DNA of 64,000 nucleotides from Ceratothoa steindachneri (Eukaryota > Arthropoda > Malacostraca > Isopoda > Cymothoidae), in NCBI GenBank assembly GCA_963969495.1, contig OZ018323.1:68531720-68595719 (forward strand). Reading direction: 5' to 3'. Each line of letters begins with the position of its first letter. Position 1 is the stretch's first letter. Position numbers and translations under genes: made by a program. Shown here one piece after another: positions 1 through 12,800 of this stretch. A model generated the notes under the pieces. That model saw nothing but the letters and a program-made list of their open reading frames with translations, was not told where the DNA came from and did not search any database.

Positions 1-2470
1 CCATAATGTTTTCCTCTCTTACTTCATACATTCTTCCTGCCATAATGTTTCCCTCTCTTACTTCATGCATTTTTCCTGCCAAAATGTTTCCCTCTCTTAC
101 TTCATACATTCTTCCTGCCATAATGTTTCCCTCTCTTACTTCATACATTCTTCCTGCCATAATGTTTCTCTCTCTTACTTCATACATTCTTCCTGCCAAA
201 ATGTTTCCCTCTCTTACTTCATACATTCTTCCTGCCATAATGTTTCCCTCTCTTACTTCATACATTCTTCCTGCCATAATGTTTCTCTCTCTTACTTCAT
301 ACATTCTTCCTGCCATAATGTTTCTCTCTCTTACTTCATACATTCTTCCTGCCATAATGTTTCCCTCTCTTACTTCATACATTCTTCCTGCCATAATGTT
401 TCCCTCTCTTACTTCATACATTCTTCCTGCCATAATGTTTCCCTCTCTTACTTCATACATTCTTCCTGCCATAATGTTTCCCTCTCTTACTTCATACATT
501 CTTCCTGCCAAAATGTTTCCCTCTCTTACTTCATACATTCTTCCTGCCATAATGTTTCCCTCTCTTACTTCATACATTCTTCCTGCCATAATGTTTCCCT
601 CTCTTACTTCATACATTCTTCCTGCCATAATGTTTCCCTCTTACTTCATACATTCTTCCTGCCAAAATGTTTCCCTCTCTTACTTCATACATTCTTCCTG
701 CCATAATGTTTCCCTCTCTTACTTCATACATTCTTCCTGCCATAATGTTTCCCTCTCTTACTTCATACATTCTTCCTGCCAAAATGTTTCCCTCTCTTAC
801 TTCATACATTCTTCCTGCCATAATGTTTCCCTCTCTTACTTCATACATTCTTCCTGCCATAATGTTTCCCTCTCTTACTTCATACATTCTTCCTGCCATA
901 ATGTTTCCCTCTCTTACTTCATACATTCTTCCTGCCATAATGTTTCCCTCTCTTACTTCATACATTCTTCCTGCCAAAATGTTTCCCTCTCTTACTTCAT
1001 ACATTCTTCCTGCCATAATGTTTCCCTCTCTTACTTCATACATTCTTCCTGCCATAATGTTTCCCTCTCTTACTTCATACATTCTTCCTGCCATAATGTT
1101 TTCCTCTCTTACTTCATACATTCTTCCTGCCATAATGTTTCCCTCTTACTTCATACATTCTTCCTGCCATAATGTTTCCCTCTCTTACTTCATACATTCT
1201 TCCTGCCATAATGTTTCCCTCTTACTTCATACATTCTTCCTGCCATAATGTTTCCCTCTCTTACTTCATACATTCTTCCTGCCAAAATGTTTCCCTCTCT
1301 TACTTCATACATTCTTCCTGCCATAATGTTTCCCTCTCTTACTTCATACATTCTTCCTGCCATAATGTTTCCCTCTTACTTCATACATTCTTCCTGCCAT
1401 AATGTTTCCCTCTCTTACTTCATACATTCTTCCTGCCAAAATGTTTCCCTCTCTTACTTCATGCATTCTTTTTGCTATAGTTACCCTATCTTACTTCACA
1501 TAGTCTTCCTGCCATAATGTTTCCCTCTTACTTCATACATTCTTCCTGCCATAATGTTTCCCTCTTACTTCATACATTCTTCCTGCCATAATGTTTCCCT
1601 CTCTTACTTCATACATTCTTCCTGCCATAATGTTTCCCTCTCTTACTTCATACATTCTTCCTGCCATAATGTTTCCCTCTCTTACTTCATACATTCTTCC
1701 TGCCAAAATGTTTCCCTCTCTTACTTCATACATTCTTCCTGCCATAATGTTTCCCTCTTACTTCATACATTCTTCCTGCCATAATGTTCCCCTGTCTTAC
1801 TTCATACATTCTTCCTGCCATAATGTTTCCCTCTCTTACTTCATACATTCTTCCTGCCAAAATGTTTCCCTCTCTTACTTCATACATTCTTCCTGCCATA
1901 ATGTTTCCCTCTCTTACTTCATACATTCTTCCTGCCAAAATGTTTCCCTCTCTTACTTCATGCATTCTTTTTGCTATAGTTACCCTATCTTACTTCACAT
2001 AGTCTTCCTGCCATAATGTTTCCCTCTCTTACTTCATACATTCTTCCTGCCATAATGTTTCCCTCTTACTTCATACATTCTTCCTGCCATAATGTTTCCC
2101 TCTCTTACTTCATACATTCTTCCTGCCATAATGTTTCCCTCTCTTACTTCATACATTCTTCCTGCCATAATGTTTCCCTCTCTTACTTCATACATTCTTC
2201 CTGCCAAAATGTTTCCCTCTCTTACTTCATACATTCTTTTTTTCCCATGTTTTCCTCTCTTACTTCATGCATTATTTTTGCTATAGTTACCCTCTCTTAC
2301 TTCACATAGTCTTCCTGTCATAATGTTTACCTCTCTTATTTCATACATTCTTTTTGCCATAGTTTCCCTCTCTTACTTCACACACATTTTTCCTGCCATA
2401 ATGTTTCCCTCTCTTACCTCCTACCATAATGTTCCCCTCTCTAACTTCCTGCCATAATGTTTCCCTCACT
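1..2470. repeat. 39-bp minisatellite array
   Basis: About 60 head-to-tail copies of a 39-bp unit (TGCCATAATGTTTCCCTCTC then TTACTTCATACATTCTTCC), with a recurrent 37-bp variant lacking one TC. Because 39 is divisible by 3, both strands stay open as 13-residue repeats, which explains the long apparent ORFs; I do not regard them as genes. A divergent block containing TTTTTGCTATAGTTACCC recurs at about 1,461, 1,960 and 2,267; the first two are 499 bp apart, which points to segmental duplication inside the array. Units become degenerate after 2,230 and fade out near 2,470. The array probably lies in an intron or the 3' flank of the minus-strand gene that starts at 25,204. Confidence 0.95.
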
Positions 2471-3618
2471 AGACCATAATCTTCCTCTAGACCGTGAACC
2501 TGCACCATACGCTTTACACCTCTTATCCCTTGTTCGGTTTGGGGTCTCGGTTCCAATACTCGACCTCCCTCCCCTCCTCTAAACACCCCTTCTTCATCCC
2601 CTATCTATCCATCCGTTATCCTTCTTATGCACCCAATTAGTATTATCCTTTACACTTTACCTACCACTCTCAGACATATCTCCCTGTTGTTCTTGCATCC
2701 ACCTATCTCCCCTAGACCCCTATAATACGGCACTATTACTGCATTCTTCCAGTTTTTAAGTACTATTTCACCTTCACATGACTTACGACACACCCACCAG
2801 ACCCATTCCATAACACAAGCACACACTTTTTAGTATCTCAACGACTTCATCGTCTACGCCAGCTGTCTTCCTATTTTTCACGCTCCTCACAGTATTGCAT
2901 CCCGTTGCATGCTTACTTCCACAACCCGATACACTACCGGGCTTGTACTCGCAAATCCAATCAGATTAATATTCGCTTTATCTTCCATAGCATCCGCATC
3001 TCCGATATTTCCATCTGCATTCTTTAAGCATTCGCAATTACGCCCCCACTTTGGTCTCCACTGCACGTTTCACTTCATCATTCCGACATTCAACATTTTG
3101 CTCTTTCGAGTTCTGGACACCATTTGAAAGCCCTTCCACTACCCGCTATCCCTTCCTTGAATTTGTTTCCCTTTACCACTCTCCCCACGTTCACGCATAC
3201 TTTCTCTTAGTCTCGAAACACTCTTCCCTTTATGATTCAACAACTCTTCATCCTTTTCTTTCTCCCTTCCACGCCTCAGCCAATTTAACCTTGACCAGCA
3301 CCATCGTGTGATCGGGGCAGTCCCACCGGATATTCTTTCTTACTAGGTATAGATGAATTATGCTCTCAACTCCCCTCTCATTTGCTCGACCCGTGTGCTT
3401 TTATGCCTATCCCCCCTACCATCACAGAATTCTACCACCCACTCTCTATTTTCATTCTCTCCAAGTGTAGCCAAAATCCGAGTTATTCCATCTCTTGTCC
3501 TGTCGTCTACATATTCGTCCATTCAGGCTATCGCGCTGGCACAAAGACTTCGAGCTATTTTTGGTCAATTCTTGTCCGATTCCCCTCGTATTAAAATAAT
3601 AAAATCCACCAAACTTAC
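2471..3618. other. Unassigned sequence downstream of exon 7
   Basis: Sequence following the exon 7 donor on the minus strand. I searched by eye for the next exon of the gene (expected to begin with two bases completing a Ser codon) and did not find one. Short ORFs on both strands have no recognisable motifs. Confidence 0.4.
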
Positions 3619-3864
3619 TATAAATATCCACGTGTCTGCCGTAGGCATCGACGGTAACGCAGTAATTAACATCGATCCAAATCTCCTTCTGGTCCTTGTC
3701 ACACACGGAAAAATCCGAGATGTTCTCTCTGCAGTAAATCCCATCCCACGGAGCCCTCGTAACTCCTCCTAGGATCCTGGTTTGGAGCAAAAGATCCTTT
3801 TCGCCCCGCTGAGTAAAGTTGAATTTTCCAGCGACCGGGCATTTTACCGCTACAGGATCCTTGG
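3619..3864 (-). CDS. Exon 7 of the DUF7042-7044-type gene
   Basis: The acceptor TTTTTCTCCTACAG precedes 3864 and the donor A/GTAAGT follows 3619. The first two bases CC complete an Ala codon with exon 6. It encodes KDPVAVKCPVAGKFNFTQ, then the C-terminal half with NISDFSVCD and a GRHVDIY end, with sequons NFT and NIS. It ends in phase 1, so the next exon should begin with two bases; the family usually continues with Ser here. Confidence 0.88.
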
Positions 3865-6800
3865 CTGTAGGAGAAAAATTCTTAGGAATCCTTTTTATGC
3901 TCATCTCGCACCGCTAACCCACAGTGGGGTCACTGTGCATCAATGCCACTCCGGCACGAGTAGATGGGATATCTTATATTCTAATTTAGTTTAAAGTCCC
4001 CCTTCACCCCCTTACTTGGAATTATAGTTTTTATAGGGATTCCTCAACATGTGGCAAGGATTAATTACGAAGGAGGTCGCCCTCGATGATTTAACTCTTG
4101 GGTTGTTGTTTTTAACCCAACCTCGAAGTTGAGCAAGTTAGTTAAATCCAGAGCCGGTCTCAAGCCCGGATAAATGGGGAGGGTTGCCTGTCAAGAAGGG
4201 CATCTGGGGCATAAAACAAAGGCACTAACAAGGGATGAAATGCTTGAAAACAGAGCAAATCATCAAACGTCTAACCTCAAGGAAACCAAAATTGAGAAAA
4301 TCCGACCCTAAAAGGCTTAAGCCAAGTTAAGTTGTTTTTAGCCCGAGAATGTTTGGCCGAAAGGCTCCGAACCCCTGATGAAGGCCACGGATGGCACTGG
4401 GCGTTCCCACAAACTTTCCAGTGACTATGTGTTGTCCGCGTATGTAGTTGTGGTTTATGTAGTTCATTGTGCTGTATGGTGTGGGTGGATCTGCTACAAC
4501 CTGGAGAGACGTCCACGATGGCGTCACCCAGCCTTTTCTGGTAGCTCAGGAGGGTTGGGTGGCGCCCACTTCTCAGTCCCACCAGGTGTACCGTCTTCTC
4601 GCGATGTAAGGTGGCTTCAGATGTGTGTATGTCAGGGGGGCGAGCGCACGAATGGAGCGTAAGGGAAGGGGCAGTTGACATCGTTTGAGTATAGTATCTA
4701 ATGCTGGGTGTTGTTTTGATGTTTCTTGGTGTATGCGATGTTGTGTAAAGGATGTTGGACCATGTGTGGATCACTTCGTAGCCAAAGACCGTCAAGTTTA
4801 TTGCTGAAATTTTTTTTACCACCGATTCGCATCGTCTGTCACCAATTGCATGGGGACCTACAGTTAACGCGGGATCCGACCAAAGGTCCCAAAAAGGTGC
4901 AGCCCAAGCCAGGTCAAGCAGAATCGGGACTTCATCCGGCGACTAGCCATACCTAATACAGCTTAACTTCGCTCATGGCGGAGACTGGCATTCCCTCTCG
5001 AAATAGTATAGAGGGAAAGGGTTAAAATGTGAAAGATTTTTGTGTTTGTAAAGAAGAGGTGGAAAAGTTGAGTGGCGTTGATGGTGCGCCGATCCTACTC
5101 TAAGGGGAAGCGGCTGATGATGAAAATGAAGATTATGCATCGAAAAATTACGAATTTTGAAAGCTATTTTGGTATCCCACTTGTTCCATTATGTTAGTGG
5201 TGTCGACTTTCCTTGAACAAGCGTTTCAAATGAACGCCATCAACTTATCGTTCTTGACGCCCAAATGAGGGATGAACTAATCGAGTGGAAACGCAGCTTC
5301 TTAGTTAAGCGACAATGTTAAGTGAGGTTAGTGGAGGGAATAGACTCCGATTCGGATCAACTCTGTTTGGGCGACTGCCACAGGTTCAAGTCGGTATAAC
5401 CTGTGGGACCCCACTGATACAAGTGTCAGATGGTGCGAAGTAGTAGAGAAAACAGTGCTAAAACAACAACACAATTCCCAGAAGAGTAGATAGAAGGGTG
5501 AATAGATGGCGCTCAACCAATAAGAGAAGGGTGAATAGACTCCTTGTATCAGAGTAGACATTACCGATGCAAACCTTAAAATTACGAGATGATAAAAAGC
5601 TACGGATAAAATAGGGTAAAAGACCCTTCATAAAACTGCTGTAAGATATCATGCCGCCAGGGGTATCATAAGCTTTCTCTATATCAAATAACACAGCCAG
5701 AAACGTGGTCTTTTGACGAAGGCCACCCGTATGGCGAACTCCAAGCGAACAGGCAGGTCAACAGTGCTATGGTGCTTAGGGAAACCACACTGAAAAAGCC
5801 ACATCAGACCAATTGACTCCAGAAACAGATTAAGTAGAAAGTTTACCATTTTCTTCTCCATCAACTTACTATCACGGCTAGTTAACGCGATTGGAGGGTA
5901 ATTATTAGGATCCAGAGAATCTTTGCCAGGCTTTGGAAATGGCAATACCACGGTAACTCGCCGGGTGGATGGGTAGGAGCCTGTTATTCAGATTAAATTA
6001 AAAACAATCAAAATAATTGAGTACGGGGATGGAGGTGACGAATAAGATCATTGTGTACCTGGTCAAGGGCGGGAGACGATGCGCACTGTGAAAGAGCAGC
6101 ACGCAATTCAACGACTGTCAATAATTTATTGTAAGGGAAACTAGAAGTTAAGGAAAAAACAGGAGGGCAGGATTCCATGTAAGTCTTAAAGGTTGAAAGT
6201 TCCTCTGGATAGCGATCATTATTAGCTACCGACAATTGATCGGATACTAGAGACCCCTGAATACTTAATGTCAGAGCAGTATGACCTGCATATCGGTTCC
6301 GAATCTTATTAACCATCTTCCAGACCTTCGACGGATAGACCGAAGAGATGGACGAGACATAAGTTCGCCAAGAAGTTTGACGGGCTTGTCGTAGTCCTCT
6401 GGCGCAAAGCCTTAGTTCTATTATTTTCAATCTCGTTAAGTGGCGTTGAGTTTCCACGATACCGGGAGTGGACAGATTTGTAGGCCTGTACCACGGAGGC
6501 ACGACCGCGGTTTCACCATGGTACAGGTGATTTATGGATTCTAAGAGACCCTCTTGGAATGGTACACTCAGGAGCATCACAGACAAGGGACGTTAAGAAA
6601 TTCCCCGCTGAGTCAGTCATTAAAAACTTCCAACGAGGCGTCGGTGTATGATGCTTCTCGAAAACCATGCCAATCAGCCTTCTGTAAGTCCCATTCGCCC
6701 AGTAAAGATGAATATATGAAGCACCCAGTAAATATGAATATAAGACACATACTCAGTAAAGATTAAATAGGAAACCCACCCAGTAAATATGAATATATGA

Positions 6801-9800
6801 CACATACCCCAGTAAAGATGATGGCACAGTAGAGATGATGAATATAGGATACTCACCCAGTAAGAAAAAAGAATATAGGACACTCACCAAGTAAAGATCA
6901 ATATGGGAAACTCACCCAACAGCAAATCATAGTTCCAGTTGATTCCACTCTTGAACTGAATATAGGAACAAACAGTAGCGAATTGGTTCGAGATCATCTC
7001 AAGCCCTTTTCGGAAGCGTATCACATTGTGATGGCGGGGAACGAATTCGAAGCATACGTAGTCAGTTTGACTGAGGAGAAAAGGTGCTGTCAATCTCATT
7101 TTAAATAATACAATATAACCCATTTCAGCTACAGCTAAACACTATCGAGGATCCTGTATTGGCCTGGCAAGCTCATAGTTACGTATCTTGATATTTTCCT
7201 GTAGCTATTTTTCCCCCCTCAAATTTAAAACGTAATAGCAACAAGGGCGTATCACGCAGAAAATTTGTAAAGAATAATCTGCAAAGAAAGTGAAGATGTG
7301 TGGAAGATATATAGCCACAGATCCTTTTGCTGGCATTGGGGCCGTATGCGATTCCTAGAGGATCACACACGAAGGTGCATTAGAGGAAGATCAAATGTAG
7401 CAACAATTTACGTTGATTGGTACATCTGAATGTCTAGAAATGCCAATGTTGTCGGGAGTATTTCAGAAATAGTTGATTATATATTTAAATGTGTTAAATA
7501 TTCGGGTTTCCCTTTATAAAAAGATGAATGATAAAAAGATAACATGGGAATTCTTAGGGGAGATGGTATTTTCTGACTGAACTGTGAAATAACCTGTCGA
7601 GGAGGTGTAGGAAAAAATGTGATGAACAAATAAAGGAACGGAGCGTGTGGCGAGTTTGAACACCTTCACTGCATCACTGGGATCAGTGTACGCGCAGCCT
7701 AGTCGACTCAGCCATCGTGAATTCCCCAAAGACTTTCAAGCTGAGTTTATAAACCACCCTCTTGCTATCTTGCCACGCTGCAAACCCAATCTTAAAATTG
7801 AAAATAATAGTAATTTAATTACTTTGTGCCCCCCTAGTGAAATTCCTTAGGACGACAGGCTTGACCTGATGTAGTTCTCCCAGAGATCAGGCTCCATGTA
7901 CTTGTAAGTTTTGGTTCAGTTGTACTTGTTGGGCATGTTGTGAATGTACTGCCCCAACAGATTCTTGGTGGCAACGGGGGAAGATGTCTATATCGGTCAG
8001 GCCAGTGTTGTATTTATAGTGTTAAGTGATGATCGCACTGGAACATTGTCAGGGTGAGCCGAGTGTAACGTGGGAGGGATTAGTTATCTGCGTTGATATC
8101 CGTAGAATGGCTTTGAGGAGGTGCTTTAAACCTTGGTATTGGAAGCTATGTTATGTGTGTGAATTGTTGCCTGGCTACAGGGTGGTGGGATTCCTTGTAC
8201 AATCTTTGTATAGTATGTTATTGGAGTTGTGCATGTATCGCGGAGGATGGTAAGGGTTTTATATGGGTGACTTTGGTTACACATACTAAAAATAATGTTT
8301 GATAATCATTAGTTTAGAGAGCAAGTGGTTTATTGGGGGGAGAGGCTGCGGGGATATCTCTTGGCGAGGTGGAGTAGTTTGTTTTGTGTTTTCTTTAGTG
8401 TGCTGAGGTGAGTGGATGCGAGTTCGGCTGTCCAAGCTGTAGATCATACGTGAATAAGGGACGGATAAGTCCCACACTCACGACTTTTGAATAGAGTTAA
8501 AGCGCATGGGATCGATGGAAGTATTTTTAGGTGGATTCAGTCCTAGTTTAGCGAGAGAGCAAAGAATTAGACGGGATTAAATCTGAGTGGGGGAATGTAA
8601 CAAGTGGAGTTCCTCATGGGTCAGTGTTGGGGCCGTTCATATTCCTGATATATGTATATTAATTATCTTGACTTGGGTATAAGTAGCGACCGGAGAAAGT
8701 TTGCCGATGGTACTAAGTTAGGATTATAGGGTCTGACTCTGATGGTGAGGTATTACAAAATGAATCGACGATACTATCCCAATGGGCATAGAAATGGCCA
8801 ATGGAATTTAACATAAGCAAGTGTATTGTACTTAGTATAGGTAGGTGTAATCCACTAAACAATTATAAACTGAAGAGTTTTACGAAGGTCTGAATGCCAA
8901 TGTGTCCTGGTAAGGTCTGACCTCTGGCCCAGAAAGCAATGCATAAGTGCAATGAATAGAGCTAATAGGGTATTGGGGTTTATTGGGAGGAGTGAGTAAT
9001 GAATGCTGACGTCATTTTGAAACTGTATATGGCATTAGTTAAGCCTCATATTAATTATGGGGTGCAATTTTGGTCACCATATTATAGGACGGATATTTGT
9101 TTGCTTGAGTGTCTGCAAATAAGGATGACTAAGATGATTCATGGGTTGAGGAGCTTACCTTATGGTGAAAGGCTTAAGATACTAAATCTCCATACATTAG
9201 AAAGGAGAAGAGTTCGATGGGGACTTGAATGGTCTTCAAGTCAGTAAAAGGTTATAATAGGAGAGACGTAGGTATGGTTCTTATTTTTAGTGAACGGGAG
9301 AGGACACGTAGGATGGGTTTAAGCTGGACAAGTTTAGGTTTAGAAAAGAAATTTGTAGAAATCTGTTTACATATGGAATGGTAGATGAATGGAATAGGCT
9401 CACTAGGCAAGCGATAGAAGCGTCCTCCCTACGTAGTTTAAGGATAGATTTATAAATGAGGATGTTAGGTAGGATTGAAATGGGCGATGGGAATATGAGC
9501 TGCCTCATATAAGGCTATTGATTAGCCTTTGCAGTTTCCTTCTTTTCTTATGTTCTTAAAACCCACCATGAAAATGGAATTCCAACACAATAAGTAAAAC
9601 CTATAAAAAAAAACTTTGCCAAATTTTAAGACCTTGAGAGGGATTTCTAAGCCCTTCTGAAAGAGGAAGGGGGTCGTTGAACACTGCTAAAACCCCCCAA
9701 ACTGGAAAAAAACACCCTCAAATTTTAAATACCAACAACCCTAAAAATTCCTTGAAAAAACAGAGTGAGGTCCCTAAACCCCATATGAGAAGTGGGGGAT

Positions 9801-12800
9801 CGAATACAATTTTTTTTAAAAACCTCAAAATCCCCCACCCTTTGGAAAACTACATGCCCTCAATACCCTTTTAACCCCTACCCTCCTCAGCGGGAACCGT
9901 AAAGCCCCCTGTAAAGGTGGAATTCGAACCAACGAGGGCAATTCCGCAAAAGTTGAAAACGAGATTCCTAAAGAAAATAGTGAAGTTTTGGGATGTGAAC
10001 ACGCCTGAATGGTATGAAACCCGAGTAGTCTGAAGAGGAGACTACTCTGGGCACTTGGGACCAGACGGCACGTAAGCTAACATGGGTGAAGATGAAGGAA
10101 GTGATAATGTGGGAAAGATATAGAACGCAGATCCACTTGAACGCGTTGGGGCAAGAAAGGTACGAAACCCTCCAAATGTCAGCTGCAGTATACTGGTCCA
10201 TGCTACACATGACTACCCCTTGAAGGGGCCAGGAGGGCGTGTCATTCCTCCAGTTTTGTATAGCAGGGGTTAACCCCCTGCTACAACCGCCCCTCTTCAT
10301 CATTTAAAAGTACGACCCGAAAACCAACGAGGGGAGGTTCCTCGATAAAGCGGTGAAGTTGGGAAGGGGGGAAGTAATGACCCACCATCCGTCGATGTTG
10401 AGGCGTGCCATGAGGTACCGGTTGTCCTTCTGCTCCTTGCACACGTAGATGGTCCTCCTGAAGCGCCCCTCATCGGGGTAAGCGGTCTCGATGATGTGGG
10501 TGGCGTTAATCTCGACGTCAGCCTCCGTGTGGGCGGTGTTTACCCAGAACCCGGTGAAGTTCTGGGGTAGTAAGCAGCCGGGTTCTTCCGGCTTCGACTT
10601 CACTGCGAGAACGCGGAGGGAAAGAACCTCGCTTCAGTAAACAGTGTTGGGAGGAGGGTTCGAAGGGGCTCTTGGTTGTAATCAGAGAAATGGCAGTCTT
10701 TTTTAACGCATTAAAGAGTAAATTAATTGAAAACCAACGAGAGAATTTCCCCAAGTCATCCCTGGTTCGATTTCATTAGGAGATATGAACCCCGCTTTGA
10801 ACAAAAGTGCCAACAGTGCTGGGAGGTTCGAACCGTCTTCCCAACAGTGCTGGCGCTTTTGTTCAAAATGGGGTTCATCTCTCCCAATAAAATGGCACTC
10901 TTGAATCGCAATAAGATGATAAATTAATTGAATAGTTGAGAACCAACGAAGGAATTGCCGATGGAGAACGCGAATGAAAACTCCGCTTGAGACACGAGTG
11001 CCAACTTTGTTTAGTGTGGGATTCGAAAAGTGACTGGTGCTCTCAAGTACAACCCTGACCACCTTTTGAGTCGATTAAGGGAAAACGGGGTGATGTTAAA
11101 GGGGATTACCAGTGTCATTAGGTTATGTTTAATCCAACGAGGGCATTTTTGGTGAAGAGATGAGGCAGACAAGTGAAGAAATGATGGACCAAGACAAAGA
11201 CAAGGAATAGGGATAATAAGCATGACATAAGACACCGACATCGATCCGTTTTATAGCTCTCCCGAGAAATACTTGAACCCACTTCCTGGGTTCAAAGAGT
11301 GGGTTTAAGTATCGTGTTACAACAGCAACGCACCGTTCGAACTCACAGTAACTAAACTACGAACTTAGGGCATCATTGAGTGATAAAGAACAAAAATCTA
11401 GAATCCAATCTAGAACCTTGCTATCTTAAGTTGCCCCTGGCTAGAGGCCATCCCCTAGGCAACGGACTCTAAGAACTCCGCCGACCAGATGGGGTTCTTT
11501 CAGACATCTAACACTCCGCGTTGTAAGTTATTTTCTAGGTGTGCGAGTTGGACATATGTATATGTTGAGATGGCTTTTCTTTCGCCATGAATCAGCATTC
11601 TGTGGACATGTGTATATGTGTTGAATCGTGTCTTCTTTTAAACATCTAGAACGTCTGCGTGTGTCGGGTATGTTGCGAATATATGCTAAACTGTCTCTTC
11701 TCCCACACAGCCAGCACCTCGTGTTATTAAAGGCTTTGATTAAGTATGCGAGTCTTGAGTATGTATAGGCTGTCTAGGTTGTGCAAATGTCGGATATATA
11801 GTGAATGTGGTGAGCTGTCTTCTCACAAAATTCCAATACCCCCGTTGCAGGCTTTTTCTGAGTTGTAAAAGTCTCAGGTATGCTGTATACATCTGTTGAG
11901 CTGTCTTCTCTCAGACATCCAACACTCCCTGGCCCCTAGCTAAGACTTTGTTTTAAGTAAGCTAGTATCGGGTATGTTGTGAACACGTGTTGAATTGTTT
12001 TCTCTCAGACATCTAGCACTGCATTGTAGGCTTTGTTTTAGGTGTGTGAGTCTTGTGCATTCTGGTAATGTGTTGAACTGTCTTCTCCCAGATATCCAGC
12101 ACTACATGTTGTTGTTTTGTTTTATTTGCTATGTGCAAGTGTTGAGCATGGTGTAAATGTGCTGAATAGTACCTTGTTCTTAGAGGCTTACTGTGTAGTT
12201 TCCTGTGTTGGCCAGTCCGGTGTGGTCTTTATATGTTTAGTTTTGGTTGGTGACTTCACCGGAGCATTGTCAGGGCGACCCGTTTATGACTTGGGAAAGA
12301 TGCTTCTTCTGGGTCGATGTCTGGTGAAGTATCGAACAGGAGAGGGTTCGGATGGCTTGTTGTGTTGTGTGAGTGATGAATGCCTGGTTTAGAGTAGATT
12401 GGTGTAGTGTAACCTTGTTACTCTGCGCATGATTTTCAAAGGTTGGTAGGGGTCTTGCAAAGTCTAGCCGGGTTGGACTCCCATCTGGTCACTAAACATA
12501 CCAAATGTGGCTGACCTTTGTTCGTGGTACAAGTCAGAATTTCCACTCATGATATACCTGAACCAAAATCTACAAATTTGATCTCATCCCGGGATCAATA
12601 ATCGGGCTTACCAGGAGTCCGTTTTCGGCCTTACCCGGGATCAATCAATTTGTGGACTTACGCAGGGTCCTCTTTTGGGCTAACCTTCGATCTTTCTTAG
12701 GTCTCGCCAAGGGTCGTTCTTTTAGTTTACTCAAGGCTATAACTAAGGCTTACGAGGAACCACTTTCGGGCTTAACTGAAATTAACCTTAGGGCTTACCT

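Noticed and set aside
6..2309. Long repetitive ORFs on both strands in the 39-bp array
   Set aside because: The unit is a multiple of 3 without stops, so frames stay open mechanically; 37-bp variants shift them, and there is no non-repeat domain or start context.
2341..2586. Possible further exon next to the 39-bp array, by analogy with introns 3, 4 and 6
   Set aside because: No acceptor plus family motif could be found in any minus-strand frame there.
3353..3772. 139-residue plus-strand ORF
   Set aside because: It lies antisense over exon 7, which has better evidence from splice sites and family motifs.
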